Assembly: GCA_947184155.2 (NCBI GenBank)
Contig: CAMXCT020006564.1
Span: forward strand, 213,501 to 277,500
Direction: 5' to 3'
DNA length: 64,000 nucleotides
Source: Cladocopium goreaui
Lineage: Eukaryota; Sar; Dinophyceae; Suessiales; Symbiodiniaceae
Shown: positions 41,167 through 53,148 of the stretch, piece by piece
Layout: every line of letters begins with the position of its first letter
Position numbering within the stretch: position 1 is the stretch's first letter
Notes under the pieces: model-generated
The model's input: only the letters and a program-made list of their open reading frames with translations
Told to the model about the DNA's origin: nothing
Databases searched by the model: none
Translations under genes and position numbers: made by a program

Positions 41167-42664
41167 ATCCATGCCGACCTCCTGCTGTTTCACCCGCTTT
41201 ACAAAAAAAACCGACAGAGTTCGAACCGCAGCAAAATGAAATTTTCGGCAGCGACTTTCGTGCGAAATGTGTCCTACTTGCCAACCTCTATGTCTCCTGT
41301 TCGATCTCCATTGCCAAAGTCCTCCGTCTCAGCCATGACACCGTGCAATGTGTATCTGTACTGTCGTCTCTGTTTCTTCAACATGTTTTCCATCATCCAC
41401 GAAACTAACATGCAGTTTGTGTCTTGTACCGAACCTCCACGGCATATGCACACTAACGACATTTGGTCTCTGAACTTGCCTTAGGTTGTAGCGTATCAAA
41501 TCGTATTTAATCTTGTTACACTGCCTTGGTTTGCAGCTTTCGGTTTGCAGCGCCCAGTTTCCATAGACTCCAGTTCCCTTAGATATCTATTGAGTTCACC
41601 ACAATGCAGACATGTACTTCCCATGCCCTATTTGAACATAGTCCAGTCCAAAGCACATGCTTCTACCTTAGCTAAAACACACACACACATTCACACACAC
41701 ACACATGGCATTTTGCCAATCGCAGCCTCACACAACCAGCGCTGCCCATCAGCACCTCTCTCCATGTGCCGTGCAACGAGTCGTCATCCGGCTGCAACGG
41801 GCTGCTGCTACGGAGCCGCTTGCCTTGCAGCTTAAGGTCGGGGGGTCGTCTGTACACGCGAAAACGGGTTCGTCTGTACACGCGAAGCGGGGGTCGTCTT
41901 TACACGTGAAACGAGGATCAGCTTCATGGACTTCATCTATTTCTTGTCCTCCTGTGCATCGTCTACACTAATCATATATATATATATGTTTTTTATTTGC
42001 CTCCGCAACGCTTCGAAACCGCGAAGAGTTAGAAGAGATGTTACTTATCAGGTTCACAGAAGATAATGACGCAGGTATGTGTCAGGTGGAGTATCGATTC
42101 TCGCCTGGTCCATGTTTTCACGGTTCGAATGTTTTTGGCACGATATATTTTCAAAGATTCTCATGGTTACATTTTGCCATTTTCATGGTTGCCCTTTACA
42201 TTTTTACTCGTGACCGTTCTAACTTTACCGCTACGACGTTACAATTTGGGTGATGCAAGTTTACACTTGTTGGTTGAGGTCTATGTTTAGTGCTTGCATG
42301 GAACAAATTTCCTACTTAGACTTTGCATTTCCCATGGTTCCTTTTCGCATTTTAATGGTTCCGGTCTACATTTTTTAGCGGGACTTTCCCAAAAAGTTTT
42401 CTTCTGTCAATTTTTTCTTTGCTGTTTTGCTTTCTATTTTCCAGTGTTTTTCTTCAGGCTCTTTTTTCTTCCGTGGTCTTTTTTGCTCTCCTCTTCTCTT
42501 CAACTGCTTTTGTGTCCTTGCCACTTTCAATACTTACGTTTTCAGTTTTTGGCAGGTTAGCTGCTACTTGTAGTGCTTTGATCTTGCCTTTGGTTCTATT
42601 CTGTGTCTGGTGTTGCTGTTGCTTTTGTTTGTCTCGTGTTCTTGTCTTCGATTTTTTGTGTCCC
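41167..42664. other. 3' flank of the giant ORF; CA microsatellite and 25-bp repeat
   Basis: No gene is seen. A (CA)n tract lies at about 41675-41705. Three copies of a ~25-bp unit with GGGTCGTCTGTACACGCGAA lie at 41842-41914. A TA microsatellite is at 41970. Further right the sequence is T-rich. Confidence 0.6.
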
Positions 42665-42669
42665 TTGGT

Positions 42670-42930
42670 CGGCCGGTCGGCCGGTCAGCCGGTCAACCGG
42701 GCATTCCGCCGGTCAACCGGGCAACCGCCCCGGTCAGCCGGTCAACCGGGCATTTCTTCCCCTAGTCGGCCGATCGGCCGGTCAGCCGGTCAACCGGGCA
42801 TTCCGCCGGTCAACCGGGCAACCGCCCCGGTCAGCCGGTCAACCGGGCAACCGGGCAACCGGGGAGGGGAGGGGTCAACCGGGATCCGGTCAGCCGGTTG
42901 CCCGGTCCGGTCGGCCGGTTACCGCCATAC
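42670..42930. repeat. CCGGTCAACCGGGCA array
   Basis: Tandem CGGCCGGTCAGCCGGTCAAC and ACCGGGCAACCGC words, with one internal duplication of about 110 bp. It is the same palindromic word family as at 14.9-15.2 and 16.56 kb. ORFs reading Ser-Ala-Gly-Gln-Pro are repeat translation. Confidence 0.9.
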
Positions 42931-44087
42931 TCAATCTCGGCCAGCTACGAAGTAACCCAAGCGCAAAAGGCCATATTGTTACTGGATCATACAGCCAAAG
43001 GAGCTAGCACGTCATCGGAAGAGCTCAATGCACAGATATCACCGCGTACTGGTAATGAGCACAATCTCCCATACCATGAGGACCATTGGAAGAGTAATAG
43101 TGCACGGAAATTCACTCCAAGCGCAATGATGAAACTATGAGAGATCCTTGGAGGACATCTCTCACCGCCCCTTCATTCTGGTCGTTCTCCAAGTGAACTA
43201 CCCCAGGCGCAGCGCCTGTCCTATTAGCACTCTTGAACATGGGCATGGATAACCCCTGAGAGTATGATGATTGGAAAAGCACTACTGAGCGGACTCTGAG
43301 TGTGCCCTGAGTGCCGTAGTCTTACTCTCATTTCACTGCGGTAGTTCTTCTCACCACTTTCGTTGCGACCCGGCGTTGTCGGTGTTTGCTTCAAAGTGTC
43401 AGGGTGAATGTTATGCCGTGAAGGCTGCTCTTTGTGATCTCGGGGAACCTGGCTGGGGGGATCCCTGGTTTCTGCATTGAGCTGTGTTGCTTCTCGCACC
43501 CGCTGAATTGGCCCCTGGTGTTTTTGTGGCGTTTCTTGTTTTTGTTATTGTAAGGGGCCTGCGTCATCATGGCACACAAGATGTCATTATGCATGCACCG
43601 AGATGATACTAAGCTATCAACTCTTGCATTAATTGATCTTTTTCACCCATAAACTGGAATCTGTCACGTCACTGCTCTGTGGTGTGTGTTGTCTTTTGGT
43701 TTGTTTGTTTTTGGTTTTGGGTGTTTGTGTTCTGTTTGTGTTTGGGGCTGTTTTTGGTGTTTTTTGGTTTGTTGTTTCTCGGTTTTTTGTTTGGTTTTCT
43801 GAATGATCGTGACAATGCACAGGACTATGTATCGGTCCTCCACCAGTTTACTTTTGCGGCCACTCTACAGCACCGGCCTTTGCGCGATTTAATTAATCAA
43901 TTCACCCCAATTGCAACATGCTCTTAAACATGTTGAACGACCTGGCGGAAGCCATGAAGGCGTTGGACGGAAAAAAAACCGCACAAATGAAACTTGCACA
44001 CTTCCACCTGTCACCTGTTGCCTATTCAAAATTTTGAAATCACACAAAACGTCCATGTACGGCTCTCCAAGTCATGCAGCCTTTTCC
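42931..44087. other. No gene recognised
   Basis: Unremarkable sequence with a T/G-rich tract at 43680-43800. It lies immediately 3' of the minus-strand recombinase. Confidence 0.5.
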
Positions 44088-44795
44088 TCATATGTAATGG
44101 TCTTTGAAGCAAGGTACCACACAAAGGGTGGAGGAACTTCGGTCGCTCTCCTTGCATTTCATACCGGAAGACATTGCCCTGCCACAAGCCAGGTGGGTTC
44201 CAGCTTCGTCCATGATCTTGTGCAGACAACGTGAAATGGCATGGCGGACATATACCTGCACAGTGTCGGGCTCAACATGTTTCGGTTGCCAAGCACCAGC
44301 AACCTGTTCGATCGCCTGTTCTTCCTCATATACATCTCTGTCATCCTCATCTTCCGAGCCGCAGCTTGATGAATCAATGTCGTCCCCAGCATCTTGCAAA
44401 GCACCTGCCTCACGGGCAAACATGCCTGACCTCGTGAGATTAGGGTCAAAACTGCCACCGACCACCTTGCCGATGAGATCCACAAGAAGCCTGAGTGGAT
44501 GGGAAATGGCATTACGTGAGTACACCAGCACAGATTGATCGGCTGACCCACTGTGATACCCAAGCAATCTCCTGACGTCATGGTCAAAACCCGCACGGGC
44601 GCTCCATGCCAGAAGGGTTGCTTTGCAGCTGTGAGTTGCAATCCTGATGTCACCAACAGTCTCGGTGTTCTTCAAAAGATTCCGCAACCACTCACCTGCT
44701 GGTGTCACGTTCAGCTGAGCTTGAGACCAACCACCACCAACTGCTGGAAAAGGCATAACAGGGAAATTTCCACCCGATTTTCCAGATGCCATCAA
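44088..44795 (-). CDS. Tyrosine recombinase, C-terminal catalytic part
   Basis: The frame holds the rest of the catalytic domain: IRIATHSCKATLLAW (H55, K58, an H-x-x-K form of the usual H-x-x-R), LLGYHSG (H81), and VLVYSRN with the likely nucleophile Y92. After the core comes an acidic tail and a terminal Cys segment (HLACGRAMSSGMKC). The frame overlaps the end of the 44792-45862 ORF; the start given is a TTG followed by ATG and is not a true start. A single missing base near 44793 explains the split. The enzyme would break and rejoin DNA in Crypton- or DIRS-like elements; no accompanying RT or capsid gene is seen here. Confidence 0.8.
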   Translation of the reverse strand: MMASGKSGGNFPVMPFPAVGGGWSQAQLNVTPAGEWLRNLLKNTETVGDIRIATHSCKATLLAWSARAGFDHDVRRLLGYHSGSADQSVLVYSRNAISHPLRLLVDLIGKVVGGSFDPNLTRSGMFAREAGALQDAGDDIDSSSCGSEDEDDRDVYEEEQAIEQVAGAWQPKHVEPDTVQVYVRHAISRCLHKIMDEAGTHLACGRAMSSGMKCKESDRSSSTLCVVPCFKDHYI

Positions 44796-45862
44796 CCTTG
44801 TTCAGCCCGTAGCTTGTCCCAAACAGGAAACCATGCAGGCTCGGTCAAGCACTGGACAGGTATGGCAATTGGCAGATATCTAACCTTGCGCTCCAAACTG
44901 ATGCTGGTTTTTGTACGTTCAGCAGAGCATTCCAAAAACCCTACAGGCTTTGAATCAACGTGTGCCAACTCCAAACGCATCCCAGTGATACGTTGGCCAT
45001 CAGAAAATCTCAGTCTGCCGTACAATAACATAAGAAAATAGCCAGCCATAACCCGGTCATAAACGCTCTTGTTGGAACTGGTGACGACCCTTTCCAAGGT
45101 TTTGACCTGGTCAGCAATTAAAGGAGGACGTTGTCGTACCTTTGCACGCTTCTCATAGTGCAACTTGACTGCACCATCAATCCTCTTTGAACTGCAAACT
45201 TCGAGGCCTCCAAGCAAGCCCAAAACATGTGTTGCAAAACTAATGGACAGCATGAAAGACCTCGGATAACTCGGAGCCGTGTCAGCAACCGACTTGACAT
45301 AGTCGTAGACCCTGTACTCTTCCAATGGAAAAGCCCTTAAGTCCCTGTCAGCACAAAATTTCAAAAATCTCAGCAACGGACCAGCCCTCGAATGAAGAGT
45401 GCTTGATGACTTGTTTCCCAACGAGTCACCGATCGATTCAGCCATCCCTCCTTTGGCAAACTCCATCGGGCCAGACAATATCTGCTGCCTCGCCACCTCA
45501 AATGCCATAGGGTTGGAAGAAACAATGCTAATCCACTTTCTGTAGGCGCATTTCCGTTCATAGTTCAGTTGATCTTGCCATGAACGTTTCTGTGCGTTTT
45601 GGAAGGCTTTTGTACTGAAGTTAGGATCATCCAGTCCAGGCCTGCTCAACTTGTCCGGCAAACCCTCATTTGACCCTTCCACAGCAGGAAGCGGTGGCAT
45701 AGCTCCCATAGTCCGAAAAAGGTTCTTTTGAGATCTTTGCACAATGTCCAAGTTATCCATTAAAACGGAAATCCCAAGGTATTTTGGTATTGCTGACATT
45801 GTTCGAAATCTAACAGTGACGTGCATGTATGCAAAACTGAGTGGTATCTGCAAAATCATCAT
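44792..45862 (-). CDS. Tyrosine recombinase, N-terminal and first catalytic part
   Basis: This 356-residue frame has a charged N-terminal region (~1-140), then a SAM-like core-binding domain of helices (STLHSRAGPLLRFLKF, then YDYVKSVADTAPSY). The start of the catalytic domain follows, with LLYGRLRFSDG; R285 is the probable first catalytic arginine. The frame stops with TGA at 44792-44794 just before the second catalytic half, which lies one frame away. The organisation matches the recombinase family widespread in dinoflagellate genomes. The first ~20 residues may not be coding: MSAIPKYLG at about 45799 is an alternative start. As it stands the gene is a pseudogene by one frameshift, or uses a frameshift or small intron. 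Confidence 0.8.
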   Translation of the reverse strand: MMILQIPLSFAYMHVTVRFRTMSAIPKYLGISVLMDNLDIVQRSQKNLFRTMGAMPPLPAVEGSNEGLPDKLSRPGLDDPNFSTKAFQNAQKRSWQDQLNYERKCAYRKWISIVSSNPMAFEVARQQILSGPMEFAKGGMAESIGDSLGNKSSSTLHSRAGPLLRFLKFCADRDLRAFPLEEYRVYDYVKSVADTAPSYPRSFMLSISFATHVLGLLGGLEVCSSKRIDGAVKLHYEKRAKVRQRPPLIADQVKTLERVVTSSNKSVYDRVMAGYFLMLLYGRLRFSDGQRITGMRLELAHVDSKPVGFLECSAERTKTSISLERKVRYLPIAIPVQCLTEPAWFPVWDKLRAEQG

Positions 45863-47585
45863 TAAAATTATCCCTCTTACGCTTCAGGCCCATCGAAAAA
45901 AACCAAAATCAGGAGGCACAGAATCTGATGAAGAGGATGTCAATGAAAATGACTGCAATGGCGGTGTGGGAACAATCCAAGGCTGAGAATGGCACTGCAA
46001 CCTAATGGACGTCGCTCCCAAGGCCACGTCAGTGCGATCAACCTGAATCACCAGGCACGAGATGAACAGCCGTGTCTGTGAAAAATTGTCAAGATATGCA
46101 GTAATCAAAATAGATACCTCGAAATTAATCCAAATGTCACGCACAAAAATACCACTGAAATGAAGTCGCTGTGTGAATCGTTCCAAATCCACTGGCAACT
46201 GTAGCATGCAATGCACTGGAAGCAAATCACTGTGAAAGGATCCAAGCCAAAAATAAGATGGCCGCTGCACCAAGGCTACCAATGAAGCCACACAGGCTCC
46301 GGCAGAAAATGTCAAGAGATGACGGCGATGAAAAACCCAGGCAAATAGGATTGTTGAATGCCACCTTCCCTTTTGTAATGGCAGATCCTCTCATGAAAAA
46401 TTTCACCTATGCATAAGGTGACCCTCCCTACCCAACCCTGCATCTTGAGTTGTAAAATGCCACACGAATTAAATTCATAACCCATTATAAAAATGAGAAT
46501 TCCGGTGGTTATGATTCATGGAATATACACAGTACATATGCGTGCATGGCATGTAGTGTGTATATATATATATACTCAGCGTGTCAAACTGTTTTAAAAA
46601 AAAACATGTATTTGGTTTCAGATAACAACATTATTACCGAGGTTGACATCTGAAGATGCTCAAGGCATTTTTTTTTTTCGGGACGCCTTCTAAAGAAGGC
46701 TGCAAGGTCAAGTTTCTAAACAGCTATTAGATAAGTCTAACTAACTGCTACCATAACTCATGTTTTCGTTGCACTAACATTCTCACCACCACGGTGAACC
46801 CAACGAGTCAGACAGCCCCGAGGAAGATCCGTAAAGTGGGGAGATCGTGCAAGGAACTAAGTGGTGGCACACAACATGATGCCCCACAATACTTGAGATT
46901 CGAAGGCATTGCATCAAACCCGCAAGGGTACTTTGGACACTTCGTTAGCGCAAGTGCCAAAGTGGGGTGCAAACCATCCACAGTCATGTGTATCTTTTAG
47001 TTTTTGACCCATTGGCGGGTTGGTGCACCTCAGCCATGTTTACAATGCTTTGTAGTATTTGTCCCCAAACAGTGTGGCCACACTTGGGGATCTTACCGTG
47101 GTTAAGGCCTGGTTTCGATTCAAGGTTCGGGTCGATGGGTCCGGAAAATTTGTGATCCTTACAAAACCTACGCAGTATCCATATAAAATTGCTAAAAGAA
47201 GACCGGTCATTTCGATTGAACATAATTGGCCAGGAGACCTCCGTGCGTATCGACCATGCCGACAGCAAAACCACAAATTGCCACGTAAAGCATTGATGGG
47301 GCAATCAACCCCACAATACAGAAATCAAAAACATGCAATCAAAACTAATTGGGACAACAAACAAACGAATTCAACCGATAGGCAATAATATAAAATTGGT
47401 GAAACCAAGATCAACCTAAGCTGTAGAACTAGACGACGGATGGCCCGAAAGCGTACAGGAGCAGGGTCTTCTCTTGTTAGTATAGAGACACCATATTACA
47501 AAATAATATATTAAAAATGCATTATAGGCAATCGAGAAGAGGAGTGTCCAGACAATACAGCACAAGTACAAGACAATAATTTGCA
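45863..47585. other. No gene recognised; TA microsatellite
   Basis: Low coding potential. There is a (TA)n run at about 46562-46575 and T/A homopolymers near 46590 and 46668. Confidence 0.5.
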
Positions 47586-47588
47586 TCA

Positions 47589-48690
47589 CAAACACTTTTA
47601 CACACAGAAGCTTTTACACACAGACGCTTTTACACACAGACGCTTTTACACACAAAAGCTTTTACACACAGACGCTTTTACACACAAAAGCTTTTACACA
47701 CAGAAGCTTTTACACACAGAATTTTTTACACATAGACATTTTTACACACAGACACTTTTACACACAGGCACTTTTACACACAGAGACTTTTACACACAGG
47801 CGCTTTTACACACAGACGCTTTTACACACAAAAGCTTTTACACAGACGCTTTTACACACAAAAGCTTTTGCCCACAGAAGCTTTTACACACAGAACCTTT
47901 TACACACAGACGCTTTTACAAACAAAAGCTTTTACACACAAAAATTTTTACACACAGACCCTTTTACATACAGAAGCTTTTACACACAGACCCTTTTACA
48001 CAAAAAACCTTTTACACACAGATGCTTTTACACAAAGAAGCTTTTACCCACAAAAACTTTTACACACAGAACCTTTTACACACAGACGCTTTTACAAACA
48101 AAAGCTTTTACGCACAAAAAATTTTACACACAGACCCTTTTACACACAGAAACTTTTACACACAGACCCTTTTACACAAAGAACCTTTTACATACAGACG
48201 CTTTTACACAAAGAAGCTTTTACGCACAGACGCTTTTACACACAGCCGCTTTCATACACAGACGCTGTCACACACAAACCCTTTTACATACAAACACTTT
48301 TACACATAGACACTTTTGCACACAACAACTTTTACACACAGACGCTTTTACACACTAACACTAACACTTTTAGACACAGACGCTTTTACACACAGACAAC
48401 TTTTACACAGAGACGCTTTTACACATAGATGCTTTTCCACACAGACCCTTTACACACAGAAGCTTTACACACAGACCCTTTTGCACAAAGAAGCTTTTAC
48501 GCACAGACGCTTTTCACAAAGAAGCTTACGCACAGACGCTTTCGCACAAAAGAAATTTTTACGCACAGACGCTTTTACACACAGACGCTTTTACACAGAA
48601 AGCTTTTGCACACAGACACTTTTACACACACAACCTGATTCATAAGACGCTTTTACAGACGTTTTTATACACAGAAGCTTTTACACTCAG
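47589..48690 (+). repeat. 1.1-kb 16-mer array (CTTTTACACACAGACG)
   Basis: About 68 units of CTTTTACACACAGACG occur, with AAGC/ACCC/GACG variants and occasional shortened units. All three forward frames stay open over long stretches (HTDAFTHRRFYTQ-like). The ORFs are repeat translation. Confidence 0.95.
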
Positions 48691-48779
48691 GAAATTGCAA
48701 TTTAAACACAGTTTTTGGCGATCGAACCTAATTTCATGCAAAAGGGTCGCGATTAGATAATTGGAGAAGAGAAATTCCG

Positions 48780-49170
48780 GCCACAGTTCCGTTCTTCATT
48801 GTGGAGTTAGCGGCAAAACTTCAAGTACCAACTCGTGGAGCAGTTTGCTCAACCTAATTGGCCACATGGGCCAAGGAATTCATGTGGAGATGACGGGCAC
48901 ACTAAAGTTCAAGACCGTGGACCGCCGAAAGGCAACGGGCTCGGACAAAAAAAGGCGAGGTCCAGGAGGTTGATGTCCATTTTGAAAGCAGCGTTCACGA
49001 CAATCCACGCTGTGTAACATTAGTAAATGCATTCAGTGACGGAGTAGCTTTGCATGCTGTAGGATCAGGTAATAGGATGTCAGTTGCAGTGAAATCAACA
49101 GTCAAATTGAGATATAAATGGCTCAGACAACAACTTACCCTGGAATTTTCGATCAGGTTACGACCAGAGG
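48780..49170 (+). pseudogene. Fossil copia gag fragment
   Basis: KARSRRLMSILKAAF at about 48950-48995 matches RARSRRLMAILKAAF in the 2.3-kb copia Gag. The DNA continues to match through the GTAACATTAGTAAATGCATTC stretch (GACGTTAATTAATGCCTAC in the intact Gag) to CAACAACTTACCCTGGAATT (GACAACTCACCATGGAATAC). Stops and an extra base break the frame after residue ~60. A short EQ-WP match lies upstream. It is a separate, older insertion of the same family. Confidence 0.7.
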
Positions 49171-49310
49171 TCCCTGTTATTTATGGACCGCGACACCAAC
49201 TGCACCACGAGGACGACTAACCTTCTGACCTCGCCTGAACTCAAAGAGCACTCTATCTGATAGGTCATAGAGGGTTTCTTCTATGACCATCAACCAAAGG
49301 GGAACTTCAC

Positions 49311-49445
49311 CAGGCGACCCGATCGCTCAGTTGGTATGGCGTTGGTCTTGGCAGCGCTGACAGACTGCCGGTGGTGGTTCGAATCCCTGCTGGTCCACTC
49401 GGGAGTCTCAAGTACGACCCGCCGAAAAATAAATTTGTTTGTTAG
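49311..49445 (+). mobile_element. tRNA-derived SINE-like unit
   Basis: It contains an A-box-like TCGCTCAGTTGG (49323-49334) and a B-box-like GGTTCGAATCC (49377-49387), 42 bases apart. The arms do not pair well enough for a functional tRNA: the T-stem is mismatched and the anticodon region is too long. A tail (GGGAGTCTCAAGTACGACCC) follows. It is best read as a tRNA-derived SINE head, or a tRNA pseudogene. Confidence 0.55.
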
Positions 49446-49499
49446 ATGAGCCGCTGTATAACTGAACCCTAATCTATTGTTTGATTCATATTGTTGAAA

Positions 49500-51560
49500 A
49501 TTAGTGTATAGGCGGTTTGCCAAATACTAGTAACACTCTCATGCCCCGGGCCCAAACAGACTCATATGCAGCATACAAAATGATATATGTTAATAACAAG
49601 ATCAAGGTCTTACAAGGGTTAACAATAAATCCAATCCCTTATTAGGGTCTATTTGGGTGCCATCAGATTCCCCTATCATTTCTTCAGGGTTCCTTGTGAG
49701 AGACACTACTTCCAGCACCTGCCAGAAAAAAAAATCTGCATATAACCGGTTTTAGTGCCGGAAAGGTTCCAGGATTCCCCAAATTACACAAACCAGACCA
49801 GGAAAAACATATGTGGCTTAGGAAGGCTTAATAAGGCTACACTAATTTCTGCTTTTTTTGGGGCCCATTTCCAAAGAAATCTCATTAAACACATGTATTC
49901 CCAATACCTAATATCATTTCCTTTTTTAATAAGGGTTATTTTATTGGAGCCAGAAAATTACATATTATTTATTAAGGGTTATTATCTCAATAATATCTCT
50001 AAGTAGTAAAAAACAATCAATTTGGTGAATTACATAGTACTACAAAAAATTACGCTTATTAAGGGTTATTAGTTATTTATCCAAAATTCATAGGCAACGA
50101 GTCTGTTAGGAAAATAATTACCCCTAAAATCTGGATATTTCTTATTTAGGGGTTTTAATCTAGCTTAATAAATCTAGCCCCCGAAAACAGTGCTCCTATA
50201 AATAATTAAATATAATAAATTCATTTTAAATATATAATTATTAAATAATTTAATATATAATAAAAATAATAAAAAATACTTATAATTTTATTATTTTATT
50301 TAAATATATATAATATATATTTTTAAAATAAATACTATATAAATATAACTTATTATTTATTATAAATTATCAAAAATATAAAAAAAATAATTTCAAAAAA
50401 AATATTTTTTTATATTATTAAAAAATATCAATTATATCCAAATTAAAACCATTTTTTATTTTTTAAAATAAAATTCAAAATTTATATTTATAAATAATAT
50501 ATTTTTTTAATATTTTAATTATTTTAATTATATTATTCGAATTATTAAAAATATTTAAATTTTAGATTTAATTATAATTTTTTAGATATTTAATATTTAA
50601 TATTATTTAAATTTATATATTCCAAAAATTATATCTATAATTTTATATTATAGAATTCGTTTTTTTCTTCCTAAGAAATAAATATAAATATCTAGGAAAA
50701 AATCGCCAAATTACTTTAAATATCAGAATAAATATAAATCCGACCCAACAATGTTATGAGCAGCAAAAAATACCAAATAAAAATCCAAATAATCAAATAA
50801 AATCGTTAAAATATAAAATCTCTGATATTGCTAGGAATATATTTTATCCAATTGTTTACTAAATATTATCATTATTATGATTAATATTTTTCGATTGATA
50901 TACAATCATCGATCGTTTCGAGGATGGGCATGACACAACCTCCAGTTTCCAAAGACGTAAAATTAACATGCTCTCAATTACGTCTTATGCCTGGATATCA
51001 AGATATCACATTGTGATGTCAAGGGTACGGGGGCAGTCCACCCCCAAAGTCAGGATGGTTTCCAACTTTTTTCAAATTTGCCTCAGTGTGAATGACTATT
51101 TCTATATGTACTACGTAGATATCTTTGCCCACCCTCATAATGAACATGACGCACCAAATTATTCCTTGATCTACAAGGTGGTGGCCCCCAAATACAACTG
51201 GGCTTGTAGCAACATTTAACTATAACTGTAATGCGTTAAAATCTTGGTCAATCTATAGCTCACAGGAATATATGTTCTTTTGCTGGTTATGGTTCTGTTG
51301 CATTTATGGCAGAAAACTCTGCCGGATTGCAGTACCCATCCAAGGTGGGGGATGTCACCATAAAACCTGGTTACCGTAGTGATATTGGACTTACAAACTC
51401 ATTTGGCCCCATGTCAAATGCTTCCCCATTGTATTCCCAGAAAAAACAATCCGAAAACAACATCTTATAACCCAAGAAACATCACCATTTTTGTTGGTCA
51501 AATCCTCAATTTCCATGATTAATCCATGAATACCATCATTTGATGGTGAGATCATATAAC
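49500..51560. other. AT-rich intergenic or intronic DNA
   Basis: The base composition drops sharply here. Between about 50200 and 50690 the sequence is almost entirely A and T (TTATTATTTAAATATATAAT-like), with no repeat unit that holds for long. No gene is seen. Confidence 0.6.
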
Positions 51561-51567
51561 ATTCCAT

Positions 51568-51779
51568 CCCTAGGGATCCAGCTGTGCCTTCTGAAAGGAA
51601 GTATGACTGGGGTATGATGACGTTTCGGGGGTTAGGCTAAGTACCTTCTCAGACAGTGGCCATGGATCCATAGGGAATATCTTTATTATTCTTTATGAAT
51701 ATGTTCTTAATATGTTTGCAGCGGGCTACATACCCGGATTTGCGGAGGACAACACAACCATATAGATCTATATAGTATA
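51568..51779 (+). repeat. Inverted repeat arm A (~210 bp)
   Basis: From CCCTAGGGATCC to TATAGATCTATATAGTATA. The reverse complement of 54892-55092 matches along its length, including TGATGACGTTTCGGGGGTTA and GGCCATGGATCCATAGGGAA. A foldback or transposon end is likely. Confidence 0.85.
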
Positions 51780-51825
51780 ATGGCACTTACTCACAAACAT
51801 ATCGAAAATCATCCAAGGACGGGAC

Positions 51826-51908
51826 GCTGCAAAGCCATGCGTTCGCTTGATCTTCTCCCAAGCGCTGCGAGAGGTGGCAGTGGCTTCTGCCTCCTCCTTC
51901 AGACAGGT
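51826..51908 (-). CDS. Candidate micro-exon
   Basis: Read on the minus strand it lies between CCGACAG and GC|GTCCCG and encodes TCLKEEAEATATSRSAWEKI followed by KRTHGFAA in phase 0. The peptide is charged and helical. The preceding candidate exon (53051-53148) ends in phase 0, so they can be joined. It sits just inside the inverted repeat. Confidence 0.45.
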
Positions 51909-52908
51909 CTGTCGGAAAATGGGGTATACCCCCAACAATGGTTCTTTAATAGGCAAAATGATGACCACCTGTGGATTTAGGCGTATAATATTTTCAGACA
52001 TTTTGCCAAATGGTGGGTATAAGTAATAAGCATCAAAAATGACGATTTATATTATGGGATTTAATAGGATTTAAGACGACTTGATTTGACATGATTTAGC
52101 TTGAAAAGTTGAACTTTCTGTGCAAAGCTAGCTAGCTAGCATCCGGTAATCAAACAGAAAATCATCGAAAACAATTTCGGGAAGTTCATGACAAAAACTT
52201 GGAGATCTACGGATTCAGCAAGCCAAAGATAGATAAGTATAGATAAGTTGGCTTGGCAAAGTGTTGAATTTATAGTGTGAATATCTCGTTCCAGCTGGAT
52301 GGGAGAACATAAGCCAACCTAGTCGGGGCTCGATGTTTCAGAAGAATTTCAGTGATAAAGATGTTACCCTCTGGTAAACTAACATAACTATGGAAAATCG
52401 CCATTTTTAACGGGTAAATCCACTATAAATGGCCATTTTCAATAGCTATGTTAGCTTACCAGGGGGTACACGAATATTACAACAGCCCAAATTCACCAAC
52501 AGTTGGTTGATTCAGTGCTACAGATACACTTCACTGATCAACCATAGACCTGTTCAGCACTGGGACATGTTGACATTTTTTGACAATTGCCTATACCTGA
52601 TGTCTGAAAATTAGAGGAAAGGTCCAAACATGTGATGCTTAAGGATAAAATAGGCTAGACTTGCGAAAAATAAAAAAACGTTTATAAATAGCTTGAACAA
52701 AATCTTAAACTACCAAATCATTCCAATGTTTGTGGCTAAATCATATTAATTACGCTCCAACTCACAGAAAGATGTGGAGTTTACCCACCTGTAGATCATT
52801 TTCCGAAGGAAACCCATGGTTTTTTTTCCATCTACAAGGTGGTGCCCCAGGTCGCAATGTTGGTGAACACAACTGCAATTTCACTCGGGTTTGTGATGTT
52901 TGTGGTAC

Positions 52909-53022
52909 CGAACTAGTTACTATTGGTTTTAAACCATCAAACATATGGTCTGGTATATATATATATATCTATATATGTATATCGAACTAGTTCCTATTGG
53001 TTTCAAAGCATCAAACATAACT
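52909..53022 (+). repeat. ~38-bp direct repeats around a TA tract
   Basis: CGAACTAGTTACTATTGGTT at 52909 recurs as CGAACTAGTTCCTATTGGTT at 52983, each followed by CAAACAT-like sequence. A TATATA microsatellite lies between. Confidence 0.8.
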
Positions 53023-53050
53023 TGGGGCAGCACCTGGTATGTTCGTTTAC

Positions 53051-53148
53051 CCAGGCGAACTCCCCATGGAACCAGCTCCGCTTCGCCGCCACCACCTCGT
53101 GGACCGCGGGAGCCACCGGGCCTTTCTCCAGCGTTCTCTGACTTCCGC
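53051..53148 (-). CDS. Candidate micro-exon
   Basis: A GC-rich island in AT-rich DNA. On the minus strand it runs from CCCCCAG| to |GTAAAC and reads GSQRTLEKGPVAPAVHEVVA then AKRSWFHGEFAW. Length is 98 bases with the donor in phase 0. The other frames are either broken or less protein-like. Confidence 0.45.

Noticed and set aside
41167-42000. Terminal inverted repeat of the KDZ element
   Set aside because: I compared the flanks after 41.17 kb with those before 30.4 kb by eye and found no convincing complementary ends.
47581-48428. ORFs of 242 and 186 codons rich in His, Phe and Thr
   Set aside because: Frame-independent translation of the CTTTTACACACAGACG array.
49311-49400. Functional tRNA gene
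   Set aside because: A- and B-box words are present, but the T-stem has mismatches, the anticodon arm is overlong and the acceptor ends do not pair.
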